Numbered from the stretch's first letter, positions 18,284 to 28,392 are shown. The stretch is 64,000 nucleotides of DNA from Paenibacillus sp. SC116 (GCF_024733555.1 NZ_JANIOF010000001.1:186001-250000), one strand, 5' to 3'. Notes: a model not told the origin generated them from the letters alone. Made by a program: numbers and translations.

Positions 18284-19435
18284 GTGAACAACAAGAAAAT
18301 GGTGTTGGGTGCAGGAATTATTTTATCTATTCTATTACTCACATCCTGTGACCGTTCTGAGCAGGTTGTGAAACCTGTTCAGCCTGACAAGCCTGTAACG
18401 ACAGCTCCGCTGCTGCCAAGAGAGAGCTATGGGGATCAGCCGCATACACAAGCAAATGAAGAGCAGCTGTACCAGTTTATTACTAAGCAGTTGACAGGAA
18501 CATACGGTGTATTTACGAATTTCCGTAACACGGATCAGTCTGCGGAAGTGGCGACTGGGCATGAAGTGTTGAGTGAGTCTGCAGGGTTGCTCATGCGTTA
18601 TTATGCGCTAACAGGGCAGCAGCAGGCTTTCGATGCAGAGTGGAATCGTGCTAAGCAGACATTTAACTTGTCAGAAGGATTTAGTTATCGTTATAGTCCA
18701 CAGCACAATAAACGTTATCCGTTAAATGCTGCAGTAGATGATCTTCGACTCATACGTGCATTGCATGAGGCTAGCATTGCTTTTGACAATAAACGTTATT
18801 CGAAGGAAGCTGAACAATACGGCAAGCGATTCTACGATCATAACAGTAGAGACGGACGTCTGTATGATTTTTACGATGAAACGTATAAGATGACAAATGA
18901 CTTTATTACGTTATGTTATATCGACCTTACTTCATTAGGACTGCTGCCTATTTCAACATCTCAAGAAGAGTTATTGCAACGAAACATGCTCGACATTATG
19001 CATAAAGGCTATCTATCTGACCAATTCCCATTTTACGAGACGAGATACAGCTATAAATCTGAGACGTATCAATCGGAACGCATTAATACAGTTGAGTCGC
19101 TGCTAACCATATTATCGCTCGTAGAAGTGAAACAGCACAATCCAGCAAGCATTACATTTATTAAAGAGCAGGTGCAAGCTGGAACGCTGTTTGGGCAATA
19201 TACGAAAGAAGGTAAAGCGACAACAGATATCCAATCGACTGCTATATACGCGATTGCTGCGATGATTGGATCTGAGCTCGGAGATGAGGACTTGTATAAA
19301 GCAAGCATTCAACGAATGGAGCAATATCAAGTCCGTAATAGCGGTACGAAGCTTGATGGAGGATATGGGGATGCTGCCACACAGCAAGCATATTCATTTG
19401 ATAATTTAATGGCTTTATTGGCCTATGCGCATTAA
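18284..19435 (+). CDS. YdaJ-like lipoprotein with a GH8-like (alpha/alpha)6 domain
   Basis: 383 residues. GTG 18284 is preferred over GTG 18269 because GAAGGTGAGG is correctly spaced. A type II signal peptide ends in LLTSC. The mature protein resembles glycoside hydrolase family 8 in outline: VLSESAGLLMRYYALTG corresponds to the GH8 SE-x-GYGM segment with the catalytic Glu, and AAVDDLRLIRALHEA to the second conserved helix. Key motifs are divergent. YdaJ of B. subtilis and the PssZ hydrolase of Listeria occupy the same place in c-di-GMP-controlled exopolysaccharide loci, where they trim the polymer. The extracellular lipid-anchored location fits that role. Confidence 0.8.
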   Translation: MNNKKMVLGAGIILSILLLTSCDRSEQVVKPVQPDKPVTTAPLLPRESYGDQPHTQANEEQLYQFITKQLTGTYGVFTNFRNTDQSAEVATGHEVLSESAGLLMRYYALTGQQQAFDAEWNRAKQTFNLSEGFSYRYSPQHNKRYPLNAAVDDLRLIRALHEASIAFDNKRYSKEAEQYGKRFYDHNSRDGRLYDFYDETYKMTNDFITLCYIDLTSLGLLPISTSQEELLQRNMLDIMHKGYLSDQFPFYETRYSYKSETYQSERINTVESLLTILSLVEVKQHNPASITFIKEQVQAGTLFGQYTKEGKATTDIQSTAIYAIAAMIGSELGDEDLYKASIQRMEQYQVRNSGTKLDGGYGDAATQQAYSFDNLMALLAYAH

Positions 19436-19462
19436 TGGAAATACAGGAAGGGTGAAGAGCTG

Positions 19463-20962
19463 ATGACGGAGAGAGTGAACATACGCGTAAAAAGCATACT
19501 CATTGCGTTAAGTCAGTATGTATCTCCGGCTATGCTCGCAGCTGCGGGAGTTCTAATTGTTACGATAATCGCTTTGTTTGTACCACCTTATATCGGGATG
19601 GCAGATAACGGAGACTACTCACGAATTATTTATAGCAACGGTTTGTATATTCTGAATCCTGACTATAAAACGCATTTCTTTGGCTATTTCGTTAAAGAGT
19701 ATGGCATGTTCCAGCACTTTAATGAGCATGCAGCTGCTTTGTTCTCGTCACATTCGTATTTTATTCGTTTAGCTATTTGGCTAAATGAACTGTTCTATAG
19801 TGATCAGATTTTTGACGTTCGGTTTCAAACCATTATTTTTGTTGCCTTGTACACAGTCGCTATTTATCTGCTTATCGAGAGTCTAACTTGGAAAGTTCCT
19901 CGAAAATACGGCTACCCAATTGCCTTAATCGCCATTTTTATATTTGCAGACACGGCGTATACGGCTTTTTTCAATTCCTTCTTCAGTGAAAGCATCATGT
20001 TAATTATGACTATGTTTTTATTTGCTTCGGGCTTGTTGTTATATCGCAATCGTTATAACGATTATGTACTGATGGCCGTGTTTTTTATTAGCGCATTGAT
20101 TCTAACAACGAGTAAGCAGCAAAATGCTCCTGTAGGTGTCATTCTCGCGGTTACTGGCGTTGTACTCGTATTTATACGTAAAGAGCGATCTTTCCGTATT
20201 TGGATGTCATCGATTCTCGTGGCTTTATTTTTGACGGGAATTGGAACCTACGTGTTAATTCCGAAAGAGTTCGTAAATATTAACGCGTACCACGCTATGA
20301 CCCGTGGTGTTTTGATGGAATCAGAGGATCCAGAAGCAACGTTGAAAGCCTTCGGCATTGATAAGCAATATGCCGTTCTAAATAAAAGCATATACTTTGA
20401 ACCATTCACAACTGTAGATGTGGACTCCAAAATACTAGAGGATCATTTCTATAGCAAATATGGGTTCGGCTCGATATTGGCTTATTACCTGACGAATCCA
20501 AGTCAAGCATTTAAGATGCTGGATATTGCAGCGAAACATGCCTTCACGATAAGGCCTCCTGCTATGGGCAACTACGAGCAATCTGCGGGCAGGGAGTTTG
20601 GAGAGCAAACCACGTTCTTCTCCCTATACAGCAATATAAAGCATGCGCTAGCACCAAAAACGTTCGGCTTCGTCATACTTTGGGTCATTCTCATTGTTGG
20701 GCTGTATATGCCATCTTTTATTACAGCTGTAAAGGAAAAGCATATGAGGCACATCCAGCGGTTGCCGCTCATTATTGGCATGATGTTGCTCGGTTTATCC
20801 GGTATATTTGTTTCCATTATTGGAGCAGGAGATGCGGATTTATCCAAGCATGAGTTTTTATTTACACTGGTGTTTGACTTAGTGACATTTGTCGCAGTAG
20901 CCGATGCTATTCGTCGATATTTATGGCGAAGTGACCAAGATGTTGCCATTGAAGCTACATGA
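19463..20962 (+). CDS. Polytopic membrane protein, WsfD-like glycan hexose transferase
   Basis: 499 residues with about 10-11 membrane helices and an early extracellular loop containing MADNGDYSR, consistent with GT-C-type enzymes that use lipid-linked sugars. It resembles proteins annotated as WsfD (hexose transferase of S-layer glycan loci). It sits between ydaJ-like and ydaL-like genes, an insertion relative to the B. subtilis ydaJKLMN operon. It may decorate the exopolysaccharide with a side sugar donated through the GtrB-like enzyme at 17252. Enzymatic activity is inferred, not shown. Confidence 0.65.
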   Translation: MTERVNIRVKSILIALSQYVSPAMLAAAGVLIVTIIALFVPPYIGMADNGDYSRIIYSNGLYILNPDYKTHFFGYFVKEYGMFQHFNEHAAALFSSHSYFIRLAIWLNELFYSDQIFDVRFQTIIFVALYTVAIYLLIESLTWKVPRKYGYPIALIAIFIFADTAYTAFFNSFFSESIMLIMTMFLFASGLLLYRNRYNDYVLMAVFFISALILTTSKQQNAPVGVILAVTGVVLVFIRKERSFRIWMSSILVALFLTGIGTYVLIPKEFVNINAYHAMTRGVLMESEDPEATLKAFGIDKQYAVLNKSIYFEPFTTVDVDSKILEDHFYSKYGFGSILAYYLTNPSQAFKMLDIAAKHAFTIRPPAMGNYEQSAGREFGEQTTFFSLYSNIKHALAPKTFGFVILWVILIVGLYMPSFITAVKEKHMRHIQRLPLIIGMMLLGLSGIFVSIIGAGDADLSKHEFLFTLVFDLVTFVAVADAIRRYLWRSDQDVAIEAT

Positions 20963-20982
20963 CGAACGAAGGGAGGAAAGGC

Positions 20983-22536
20983 ATGTTGTATAAAGCAACA
21001 AACAAAATACTGCTGCTGTTTATAAGTATGCTGCTTGTCATCATTACGATCGTGCCTGCTCCTTCGGTTCATGCCGAGGGAAATAAGCCTGTTCGCGTTC
21101 TGTTATTGTACGATAGCTTGGCTAGGGGGAGCGCAAAATCTGGTAATGTTGAAGCACTTCAACATGTATTAGCTGCTTATAGTGTTCAGGTTACGCTGCA
21201 ATCATTTGATAACTATAAGAAGGGTGAGCTGCAGCAGTATACGAAAGTAATTGGGATTTATAATGTACCGGACATAGCTATAACGAATCTGGATTTTGAG
21301 AGAGACTTTGCACAGTACAAAGGAGAATACTTACATATTGGAACGAATGTACCATCCATGGTCCAGCGTAAGTTGAATTTACAGACGCAACAAGTAAAGG
21401 AAGACACGTTTAAACTGACAATAGACGACTTCTCTCAGAAAGCAATCCAAACAGAATCACTTACGTATATCACGGCGCATGAAGGTACTACTTATGGGCT
21501 TATCTCTTCTAGAAGCGGCCTTCAGTCTCCATTTGGAGTCGTTCATAAAGGGATAGCTTATGTGCCTTACTTTGAGAAAGGGAATTTGAGTGAGCTTGCG
21601 ATCGGTTTCGTGCTCCGTGATTGGCTTGAATGGACAGAACAGAGTAGTACGTATGTGGTGTTTAAAGAAATATATCCATTCTCTAACTTGACACGATTGG
21701 AGCAGTTGGCGGACGAGTTGTATGAAGCTGGGATTCCTTTTGTAGTAAGTGTTAGACCTATCTTAATCAATCTTGATTATCCGGCAACGAAGCGATATTT
21801 TAAGACGTTGAAATATGTGCAGTCTCGTAATGGAAACATAGTGGTGAACGTGCCAGAAATATCCGCTATATTGAGTCCGCTTGAGCGCGATTTGAATAAA
21901 AGCCTAGGCTTGTTCATTGATGCAATGGTCAAGGAGGGCGTTGCTCCATTAGGTTTTGGTGCGGAAATGTATTGGACCTATGATCAATATTTTACAAACT
22001 CAGGACTTGGTCTATTTGATACGGCAGTTCTATTCCAAAATGAGGAGATTAAACACAAGGCGCAAGACAATACGTCGAAGTCATTTTCATCTACTTTATA
22101 TAGCTCACGGTTAGAATATTTGGAGCAATTTGACTACAAGGAAACGGCGCTCACAGAGCTTCCGATGAATACAGCGATAACATTCAACTTCAATGATAAC
22201 GAGCAGGAATTGAATGAAGCTGTGAAATGGCTTCGCGATAGTTGGGTAACATTCGCTGACTTGAAATATGGGGATCATACCGTGACAACGCAAGCGAATA
22301 CCATTCGATCTAGTGGAGGCTCGCTCTACATCAATGATCAACTGATTGACTTAGCAAGCGCGCGTGAGGAAGTTAGTGAAGAATATGAGTACAAGCCTAA
22401 AGAACAAAAGAGCTTCGAGCGTTGGTTTAATGTCCAAAATAAAGTCTTTATCGTTATCATTCTGGTGACGATTGTAGCGTTTGGAGGCTTCTTCATCATT
22501 GGCCACCGATTATACAAACGTAAGTATTTTAAATGA
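20983..22536 (+). CDS. YdaL-like secreted DUF2334 protein (polysaccharide-deacetylase-like fold)
   Basis: 517 residues from ATG 20983, which has GGGAGGA 6 nt upstream; the reading from 20959 overlaps the upstream stop but lacks a ribosome site. A Sec signal peptide ends near VHAEG (about residue 34), and a single membrane helix near the C-terminus (about 488-508) anchors the protein facing outward. The middle (about 210-420) is a DUF2334 region, a deacetylase-like barrel, with YPFSNLTRLEQLADEL and FVVSVRP. It corresponds to YdaL of the B. subtilis EPS locus. Removal of acetyl groups from the polymer is plausible but unproved. Confidence 0.8.
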   Translation: MLYKATNKILLLFISMLLVIITIVPAPSVHAEGNKPVRVLLLYDSLARGSAKSGNVEALQHVLAAYSVQVTLQSFDNYKKGELQQYTKVIGIYNVPDIAITNLDFERDFAQYKGEYLHIGTNVPSMVQRKLNLQTQQVKEDTFKLTIDDFSQKAIQTESLTYITAHEGTTYGLISSRSGLQSPFGVVHKGIAYVPYFEKGNLSELAIGFVLRDWLEWTEQSSTYVVFKEIYPFSNLTRLEQLADELYEAGIPFVVSVRPILINLDYPATKRYFKTLKYVQSRNGNIVVNVPEISAILSPLERDLNKSLGLFIDAMVKEGVAPLGFGAEMYWTYDQYFTNSGLGLFDTAVLFQNEEIKHKAQDNTSKSFSSTLYSSRLEYLEQFDYKETALTELPMNTAITFNFNDNEQELNEAVKWLRDSWVTFADLKYGDHTVTTQANTIRSSGGSLYINDQLIDLASAREEVSEEYEYKPKEQKSFERWFNVQNKVFIVIILVTIVAFGGFFIIGHRLYKRKYFK

Positions 22537-22546
22537 GGAGGCCGCT

Positions 22547-23797
22547 ATGACGATTGCAGATATACTGATGATGATTGCCGTGGTTTGTATCTGGTCCCTC
22601 TTGCTAGTCAATGTGGTACTGATTGTTGCAGGCTACTTGTATTACATCGAGAGTGAAGGCAAAGAGGTGCCTCCAATCAAAGGAGAAGCACCTTTCGTTA
22701 CTATCATGGTTCCGGCGCATAATGAGGGAATGGTAATTATAAAGACCGTCGAGTCGCTATTAGCCTTGGACTATCCGCATGATAAATATGAGATTATCGT
22801 TATTAACGATAATTCATCCGATAATAGCAGCGAACTCTTAGCAGACTTGCAGGAGCGCTATACTGGGCGGAATCTAATCGTTATTAATACGGATAAGGTT
22901 ACTGGCGGTAAAGGAAAATCCAATGCACTAAACATTGGGTTCCAGCGCAGCAAAGGCGAGTTAATTGCTATCTATGATGCAGATAATACACCTGAGAAAA
23001 CAGCATTGCGTTATTTGGTAGGCGAAATTATGAATGATGATTCGCTCGGCGCTGTTATCGGCAAATTCCGTACGCGGAATCGTGATGCGAGTTTGCTGAC
23101 ACGATTTATTAACATCGAAACCTTATCGTTTCAATGGATGGCGCAGGCAGGACGATGGAAATTGTTCAAGCTGTGCACCATTCCTGGTACCAACTTTATT
23201 ATGCGTCGTCATATCGTCGAAGAGATTGGCGGATGGGATGTCAAAGCAATCGCAGAAGATACGGAGATCAGCTTCCGTATTTACATGATGGGCTACCGGA
23301 TTAAGTTTCAGCCTAAGGCCGTAACTTGGGAACAGGAGCCGCAAACGCTAAAAGTATGGTTTAAGCAGCGTACTCGCTGGGCAAAGGGAAATATTTATGT
23401 AATCGTCAAAAACATACCGCTGCTCTTTAATCGCTCAGCGAAACGAATTCGTTTTGATATTTTATACTTCTTATCGATCTACTTCTTGTTGTTGACGTCG
23501 TTAGTGATGTCTGATATTTTACTCATCTTACATGCTTTGGGTTATGTTCATACAACGATTGCTGGGCTTAGTATGTTCTTATGGTTGCTTGCGATAACGC
23601 TATTCGTAACGGGGACATTCATTACGATCATCACGGAAAAAGGAGAGATGCGCCTCTCCAACTTATGGATCATCCTGCTTATGTATGTGTCCTATTGCCA
23701 AATGTGGATGGTCGTAGCAGCGTATGGATTATATGCGTATATAAAGGACCAAATTTTCAAACGCGAAGCGAAATGGTATAAAACGGAACGTTTTTAA
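22547..23797 (+). CDS. YdaM-like processive GT2 glycosyltransferase (exopolysaccharide synthase)
   Basis: 416 residues. ATG 22547 follows GAGGAGG by 7 nt; earlier in-frame starts lie inside the ydaL-like gene. One N-terminal helix (about 8-32), a GT-A catalytic domain with VINDNSSD, DxD at D144-A145-D146, acid AEDTE, and Q274-R-T-R-W, then about four C-terminal helices. The DxD plus QxxRW set defines processive synthases such as cellulose, PNAG and hyaluronan synthases. No PilZ domain is present, so c-di-GMP control must come through another protein, most likely the YdaK-like one at 25897. It polymerises and extrudes the glycan. Confidence 0.9.
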   Translation: MTIADILMMIAVVCIWSLLLVNVVLIVAGYLYYIESEGKEVPPIKGEAPFVTIMVPAHNEGMVIIKTVESLLALDYPHDKYEIIVINDNSSDNSSELLADLQERYTGRNLIVINTDKVTGGKGKSNALNIGFQRSKGELIAIYDADNTPEKTALRYLVGEIMNDDSLGAVIGKFRTRNRDASLLTRFINIETLSFQWMAQAGRWKLFKLCTIPGTNFIMRRHIVEEIGGWDVKAIAEDTEISFRIYMMGYRIKFQPKAVTWEQEPQTLKVWFKQRTRWAKGNIYVIVKNIPLLFNRSAKRIRFDILYFLSIYFLLLTSLVMSDILLILHALGYVHTTIAGLSMFLWLLAITLFVTGTFITIITEKGEMRLSNLWIILLMYVSYCQMWMVVAAYGLYAYIKDQIFKREAKWYKTERF

Positions 23798-23816
23798 GAT
23801 AGGAGAGAAGCGTGTG

Positions 23817-25907
23817 ATGAGAAGAAGTCTACTTATCGGCATCACTTGTATATGTATGCTGCTCGTACAGATTGTTCAGCCGATGAAAGTTGCTGCAGCT
23901 GAAGTTAACAATGTGAAGGTGTATGAGACGCCGATGACGAATGCGAACACGTCGTTATCGGGTGTGATGACATCCAAGCATTTTCAATTTCAAACGGAGC
24001 CTTATTGGAAAGCCCAAAATGCAACCTTAACATTGGATTATAAAGCATCACAGTTAACGATTAATGATCGCTCCAGTGTTACTTTGTCAATGAATGGAAC
24101 CAAGTTCTATTCATTCCGGCCTAAGGTTGCTGATCAAGCGAAGCAGCAGTTAACGGTTGTCGTTCCAGCAGAATTACTTGTTGAGGGCAATAACACGTTA
24201 TCTGTTACAGGTAGTATTGAGACGTCTATTAATAATCAAATATGTGTACCACCAGATCGACATGATAATTGGTTGGAAATTTATAAGACGTCGACGGTTG
24301 CTGTAAAGTACGATACAGAAGCATTTAGCGGCAGCATACGAGACTTTAATGAGCGATTCACAGGAATGGACACGGTTCGTGCTGATTCCAATCTAATTGT
24401 AGTACCTGCACAAAGCAGTTCAACGGAACTGGAAGCAGCTGTGCATGCATTGTCAGGCTTCGCGAAATCCAATCGACTGAAGAGTGACACGATTCCGATA
24501 CAAAAATTTGATGCGGCATCGATGAATCATAAACAATGGATCGTAGCTGTAGCACTATATGATCAATTGCCAGCTACGCTCAAAGCTTCTTTGGAGCAGC
24601 AGGACTTAAGCAAACAAGCACTAATTCAAGTTGTGACTTGGGATGGGAAGCCAACGCTTGTTGTTACTTCTCAAGATGCCGAATTGCTCGTAAAAGCTGG
24701 ACGATTAATCGCCAATCAAGAGCTTATAATGCAAATGAACGGAAGCTCAAAAGTGATCACAGAAAGTACGGATGTAAATACGCCTGCCGTAAGCGTAAGC
24801 AAACAAGTAACATTGACTGAGACGGGCGATGAATTAAAAGGACCTATGCGTCAAGAGAAAAGCTACTTTATTGCATTGCCGGCCAACCGTTCCATTGCAG
24901 ACGCAAGCAAAATTAGTCTCGACATGCGTTATGCAAAAAATCTAGACTTTGATCGTTCTATGGTGACGGTTTATGTGAATGAGAAGCCAATAGGCAGCAA
25001 GAAGTTGACTTCTGAATTGGCCAATAGTGACACGCTTACATTGCCAATACCTAAAAACCTTGATATCTCAGGCAACTTCATGGTTACGGTGGCATTTGAT
25101 TTGGAAATGAAGGGTGGCGTATGTATCCGACCGCAGGATGAGATGCCATGGGCGTACATTACGAAGGATTCTATGCTGCAATTAAATACTAAGGACAAGA
25201 CAGAATTGTTATTCAACAATTATCCGAGTCCGTTCTTACGCGATGGAAGCTTCAATCAAGTTGCAGTTGTCATGCCAAAAGAGCGGGATACCTATACGTA
25301 TTTAGCGCTGTCGAATCTGTTTAACCTTCTAGGGCAATATGCGGAAGGCAACACAGGCAATATTCATTTCTTTGAAGATACAGTGGCTTCATCTGAACTG
25401 ACGAATTACAATGTCATTGCTATCGGCAGCCACTCGAATAATAAAGTAATCCGCGATCAGAATACAAAACTATATTTCCAATACGCTGCGGATGGCGCGG
25501 GATTCATCTCCAATGAAAAGATGAGCATTGATCAGGAGTATGGCAAACGATTGGGAACATTGCAACTGATTGAGTCTCCTTACAAAGATGGTCATGGTCT
25601 TCTAGCAGTTACTGGAGCAAGCTCAGAATATTATTATTTAGCTTCCAAGCTGCTCGGCAGCGAAGAACAGAAGTGGAAAGTATTTGGAGACAGTGTAGCT
25701 ACAGATAAAGATGGACAAGTATTTGCCCATCGCTTCAAGATGCAGGCAGAGCAAAATGAAGAATCGCTCGTGAGCAATATTATGGAGCGCAGCGATGTGC
25801 TTGGCTTTATGGTTGCTGTTATGCTCATCATCGTGCTCATTCTCGTGTCGCTTATTTTCATAATTCGCAAATATAGAAAGAAACGGAGGCAGAACGATGA
25901 AACGTAA
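23817..25907 (+). CDS. YdaN-like BcsB-family exopolysaccharide secretion subunit
   Basis: About 696 residues (a GTG at 23814 directly precedes the ATG and is an alternative start). A signal peptide ends near VAAAEV, followed by a long extracellular beta-rich region and one C-terminal membrane helix (about 660-685) with a basic tail. Repeated jelly-roll modules such as LDYKASQLTINDRSSVTLSMNG and a flavodoxin-like middle match the BcsB family, which partners the synthase in cellulose export. The protein corresponds to YdaN. It overlaps the next gene by 11 nt. Confidence 0.85.
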   Translation: MRRSLLIGITCICMLLVQIVQPMKVAAAEVNNVKVYETPMTNANTSLSGVMTSKHFQFQTEPYWKAQNATLTLDYKASQLTINDRSSVTLSMNGTKFYSFRPKVADQAKQQLTVVVPAELLVEGNNTLSVTGSIETSINNQICVPPDRHDNWLEIYKTSTVAVKYDTEAFSGSIRDFNERFTGMDTVRADSNLIVVPAQSSSTELEAAVHALSGFAKSNRLKSDTIPIQKFDAASMNHKQWIVAVALYDQLPATLKASLEQQDLSKQALIQVVTWDGKPTLVVTSQDAELLVKAGRLIANQELIMQMNGSSKVITESTDVNTPAVSVSKQVTLTETGDELKGPMRQEKSYFIALPANRSIADASKISLDMRYAKNLDFDRSMVTVYVNEKPIGSKKLTSELANSDTLTLPIPKNLDISGNFMVTVAFDLEMKGGVCIRPQDEMPWAYITKDSMLQLNTKDKTELLFNNYPSPFLRDGSFNQVAVVMPKERDTYTYLALSNLFNLLGQYAEGNTGNIHFFEDTVASSELTNYNVIAIGSHSNNKVIRDQNTKLYFQYAADGAGFISNEKMSIDQEYGKRLGTLQLIESPYKDGHGLLAVTGASSEYYYLASKLLGSEEQKWKVFGDSVATDKDGQVFAHRFKMQAEQNEESLVSNIMERSDVLGFMVAVMLIIVLILVSLIFIIRKYRKKRRQNDET

Positions 25908-26751
25908 TCAAGGTAGTCTGCTGTCCGATGGAGCTTTCTTGCTGTGGATCGTTATCACTTTTGTCAGTATCATATTCATTGCGGGAGACCCGAACCGCTA
26001 TATTTTGAATATCATTCTGTTAAATGTGGCTTTGCTTATTGCGATTATTACGTACTTTACGTCGCTAACAATCGGGCTTATCTTGAATGTTCTGTTTATT
26101 TTCGGTTACGGTACGTTCACGCTGTATCAAACGATCGTGCAGGGAAGTGTGCTGGAAGGACATCATTATTTCTGGCTCATTATGACACCTATGTTTGCGC
26201 TAGTTGCATGGATGATTACGTTTAGCAACCAGAAGATGCAGGCTGAGAATGAGCAACTGCTCAAGAAAAATCTATCGTTAGCGACGATGGATGAGAATAC
26301 AGACTTGAAAAACAGCCGTTCCTTCCAAAAGGACGCAACGATATTTATGGCACTATCCAAACGATATCAAATCGAGCTTACGCTGCTTGTCGTAAAGGTA
26401 AGATATTGGGATGAATTGAAGCAGATGGTTAGCCGAGAACAAATGTCAGATCTGATTTACGATTTGTCCAAATTAAGTGAGACAAGCATACGGATGAATG
26501 ATTCGTTGTATATGCTGAATTCCGATGATCCGACATGGGGACTGTTGCTGTTCACCGACCGTGAAGGGGCTAATATCGTCATCAATCGAATTAAGGACAA
26601 AGTAGCATCGTTTAATGCGGTTGAATCTACAGGAAAATACAAAATTGATTTGGATTTGATTATCGGCGCAGTTGAGTATGAGGTTGAAACGGTTTCAACA
26701 CCGTTAGACTTTATTGCCCAAGCAAGAAAACAGTTGGAGTATGATGTGTAA
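25897..26751 (+). CDS. YdaK-like membrane protein with degenerate GGDEF domain (probable c-di-GMP receptor)
   Basis: 284 residues: four membrane helices (about 13-30, 34-52, 57-80, 91-110), a short coiled linker, and a GGDEF-fold domain from about 130. The catalytic GG(D/E)EF loop is replaced by N208-S-D-D-P, so diguanylate cyclase activity is not expected. Exactly five residues upstream lies R199-M-N-D202, the RxxD inhibitory c-di-GMP binding site. This is the arrangement of B. subtilis YdaK, a c-di-GMP receptor that switches on an EPS synthase. It is the last gene of the operon and is probably the control subunit for the synthase at 22547. Confidence 0.85.
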   Translation: MKRNQGSLLSDGAFLLWIVITFVSIIFIAGDPNRYILNIILLNVALLIAIITYFTSLTIGLILNVLFIFGYGTFTLYQTIVQGSVLEGHHYFWLIMTPMFALVAWMITFSNQKMQAENEQLLKKNLSLATMDENTDLKNSRSFQKDATIFMALSKRYQIELTLLVVKVRYWDELKQMVSREQMSDLIYDLSKLSETSIRMNDSLYMLNSDDPTWGLLLFTDREGANIVINRIKDKVASFNAVESTGKYKIDLDLIIGAVEYEVETVSTPLDFIAQARKQLEYDV

Positions 26752-26774
26752 GTTCTCAGAATAAAGAACATAAT

Positions 26775-26848
26775 GAATCCCCTTTAGGCCATGCAGCTGA
26801 CGCATCGTGATGATGTCGTTGCTGCATGAATACTTAAAGGGGATTTTT
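26775..26848 (+). terminator. Rho-independent terminator of the exopolysaccharide operon
   Basis: Outer stem AATCCCCTTTA (26776) with TAAAGGGGATT (26834), inner stem ATGCAGC/GCTGCAT, followed by TTTTTG. Confidence 0.75.
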
Positions 26849-26908
26849 GTGATAGATGAATTGATTCTGTTACTGTGCTTGACTTTGAGTGTGGGCTGTT
26901 GTTCATCT

Positions 26909-28249
26909 TTATCCGTGTTGTAGTTCTTCCATAATGCTCTGTATACCATGTTCAATCTGCTCGACAGTTGTTCTGGAAATGCTCATCCGCAGAAATTTTT
27001 CCCGCTTCAGCCAGCCAGATAAGTAGAAGGGATTCCCTGGTGCGACCGTGATTTGCTTCGAGTCAAGTCGCTTTATGAGCTGGTCCATATTGATCGTTAG
27101 TGGCAACTTGAATTGTGTATAAATACTTGAGTGTGTTTCCGATAACTGTACAAGTCCTTTATCGTTATTTCGCGTAACTGCTGCATGCAGAGCTTGCATA
27201 CGGATACTGTATTCTTTACGTAGAAGCTGTTTGTGGCGTTGGTACATGCCATTTCGGATATATACTTCGAGTGCCGCTTGAGATAAAAGGGAAGTGTCGC
27301 CGTAACTTTTATAGGATTGGAATGTTTGTACCAACTGCTCAGGAAGAACAGCAACACCGAGTCTTAAGCCTGGGAAAATCATTTTTGAGAAGCTCTTCAA
27401 ATAAATGACGTGTGAACTTTGATTGTACGAATAAATGGGATCAAATTGTCGGTCAACACCCAGATCTGCCATATAGTCATCTTCGACGATATACACATCA
27501 TAGGTGCTTGCTAGCCTGGCTAGTTTGCGCCTTTCTTCCTTGTTGTAAGAGGTGCCGAGCGGGTTCTGGTAGCGTGACATCGTGTAGAAGAACTTGATCT
27601 CACCGCTGCTGAATGCTTCCTCTAAGGCTTGCCAATCTACACCTTGTGCGGTCCGAGCCACTCCGCGAACCGGGATTCCTTCTCTTTCTAAGTAACGTAA
27701 ATAAAGATCATAGCTTGGCTGTTCCACAAGTACGGTGGAGCGTTGATTCGGAAACGGCATTCTGGCTACTATCTCTAATGCTTGTTGGATGCCAGAAGTC
27801 AAAATAATTTGATCTGTGCGTGCAAATATTTGATCGTCCGCTAACAGCGATACGAGTGCTTGCTTAAGCGAACAAAGCCCTTGTGGATGGCCATATGTAA
27901 ATAAGTTGTATTTATGAGTATCGATTGCTTTGTTCAAGCAATGCTGGAAATCTTGATATGGAAATAAATGAAGATCAGGAGAGGCAGATGAAAAGTTAAT
28001 CTCGTCATTGAAACTGCCTCTATGATTTTGATCTGAACCGAATCGATCTACCACATAGTAACCGCTCTGCGGAATGGTGTAAATGACATGGCGTTGTTCA
28101 AGCTCTGTATAGGCCTGCGTGATCGTGCTTTGGCTGCAGTGATACATTCCGATGGCTTGGCGAACGGATGGTAGCTTTTGACCTGATTTGTAATGTCCTT
28201 CTCTGATTTTAGATTCGATATCCGCAGTAATCGCTTGATATTTTTTCAT
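26909..28249 (-). CDS. MocR-family regulator (GntR winged helix fused to aminotransferase-like domain)
   Basis: 446 residues: a GntR-type winged helix (about 1-70, with GQKLPSVRQAIGMYHCSQSTI) and a PLP-binding type I aminotransferase fold (about 110-440) with the Schiff-base lysine in KSFSKMIFPGLRLG. MocR proteins use PLP or amino-acid adducts as effectors. It is divergent from the EamA transporter at 28528, and direct repeats in between look like its operators. The likely job is to control that transporter, which may export an amino-acid-like compound. GAGGAG precedes the ATG. Confidence 0.92.
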   Translation of the reverse strand: MKKYQAITADIESKIREGHYKSGQKLPSVRQAIGMYHCSQSTITQAYTELEQRHVIYTIPQSGYYVVDRFGSDQNHRGSFNDEINFSSASPDLHLFPYQDFQHCLNKAIDTHKYNLFTYGHPQGLCSLKQALVSLLADDQIFARTDQIILTSGIQQALEIVARMPFPNQRSTVLVEQPSYDLYLRYLEREGIPVRGVARTAQGVDWQALEEAFSSGEIKFFYTMSRYQNPLGTSYNKEERRKLARLASTYDVYIVEDDYMADLGVDRQFDPIYSYNQSSHVIYLKSFSKMIFPGLRLGVAVLPEQLVQTFQSYKSYGDTSLLSQAALEVYIRNGMYQRHKQLLRKEYSIRMQALHAAVTRNNDKGLVQLSETHSSIYTQFKLPLTINMDQLIKRLDSKQITVAPGNPFYLSGWLKREKFLRMSISRTTVEQIEHGIQSIMEELQHG

Positions 28250-28392
28250 AAATGCTCCTCTATGTATGCCCTTTAGCCTTTAGCATTCATTTACGTAAAT
28301 CCGTTTGAGTAAGGAAAGCGAAGGTATTCGTTTTCGTCTCCTATTATGTATGTTACCATGCTCATTCCTTTCTGACAGCAATAACAGATGTG

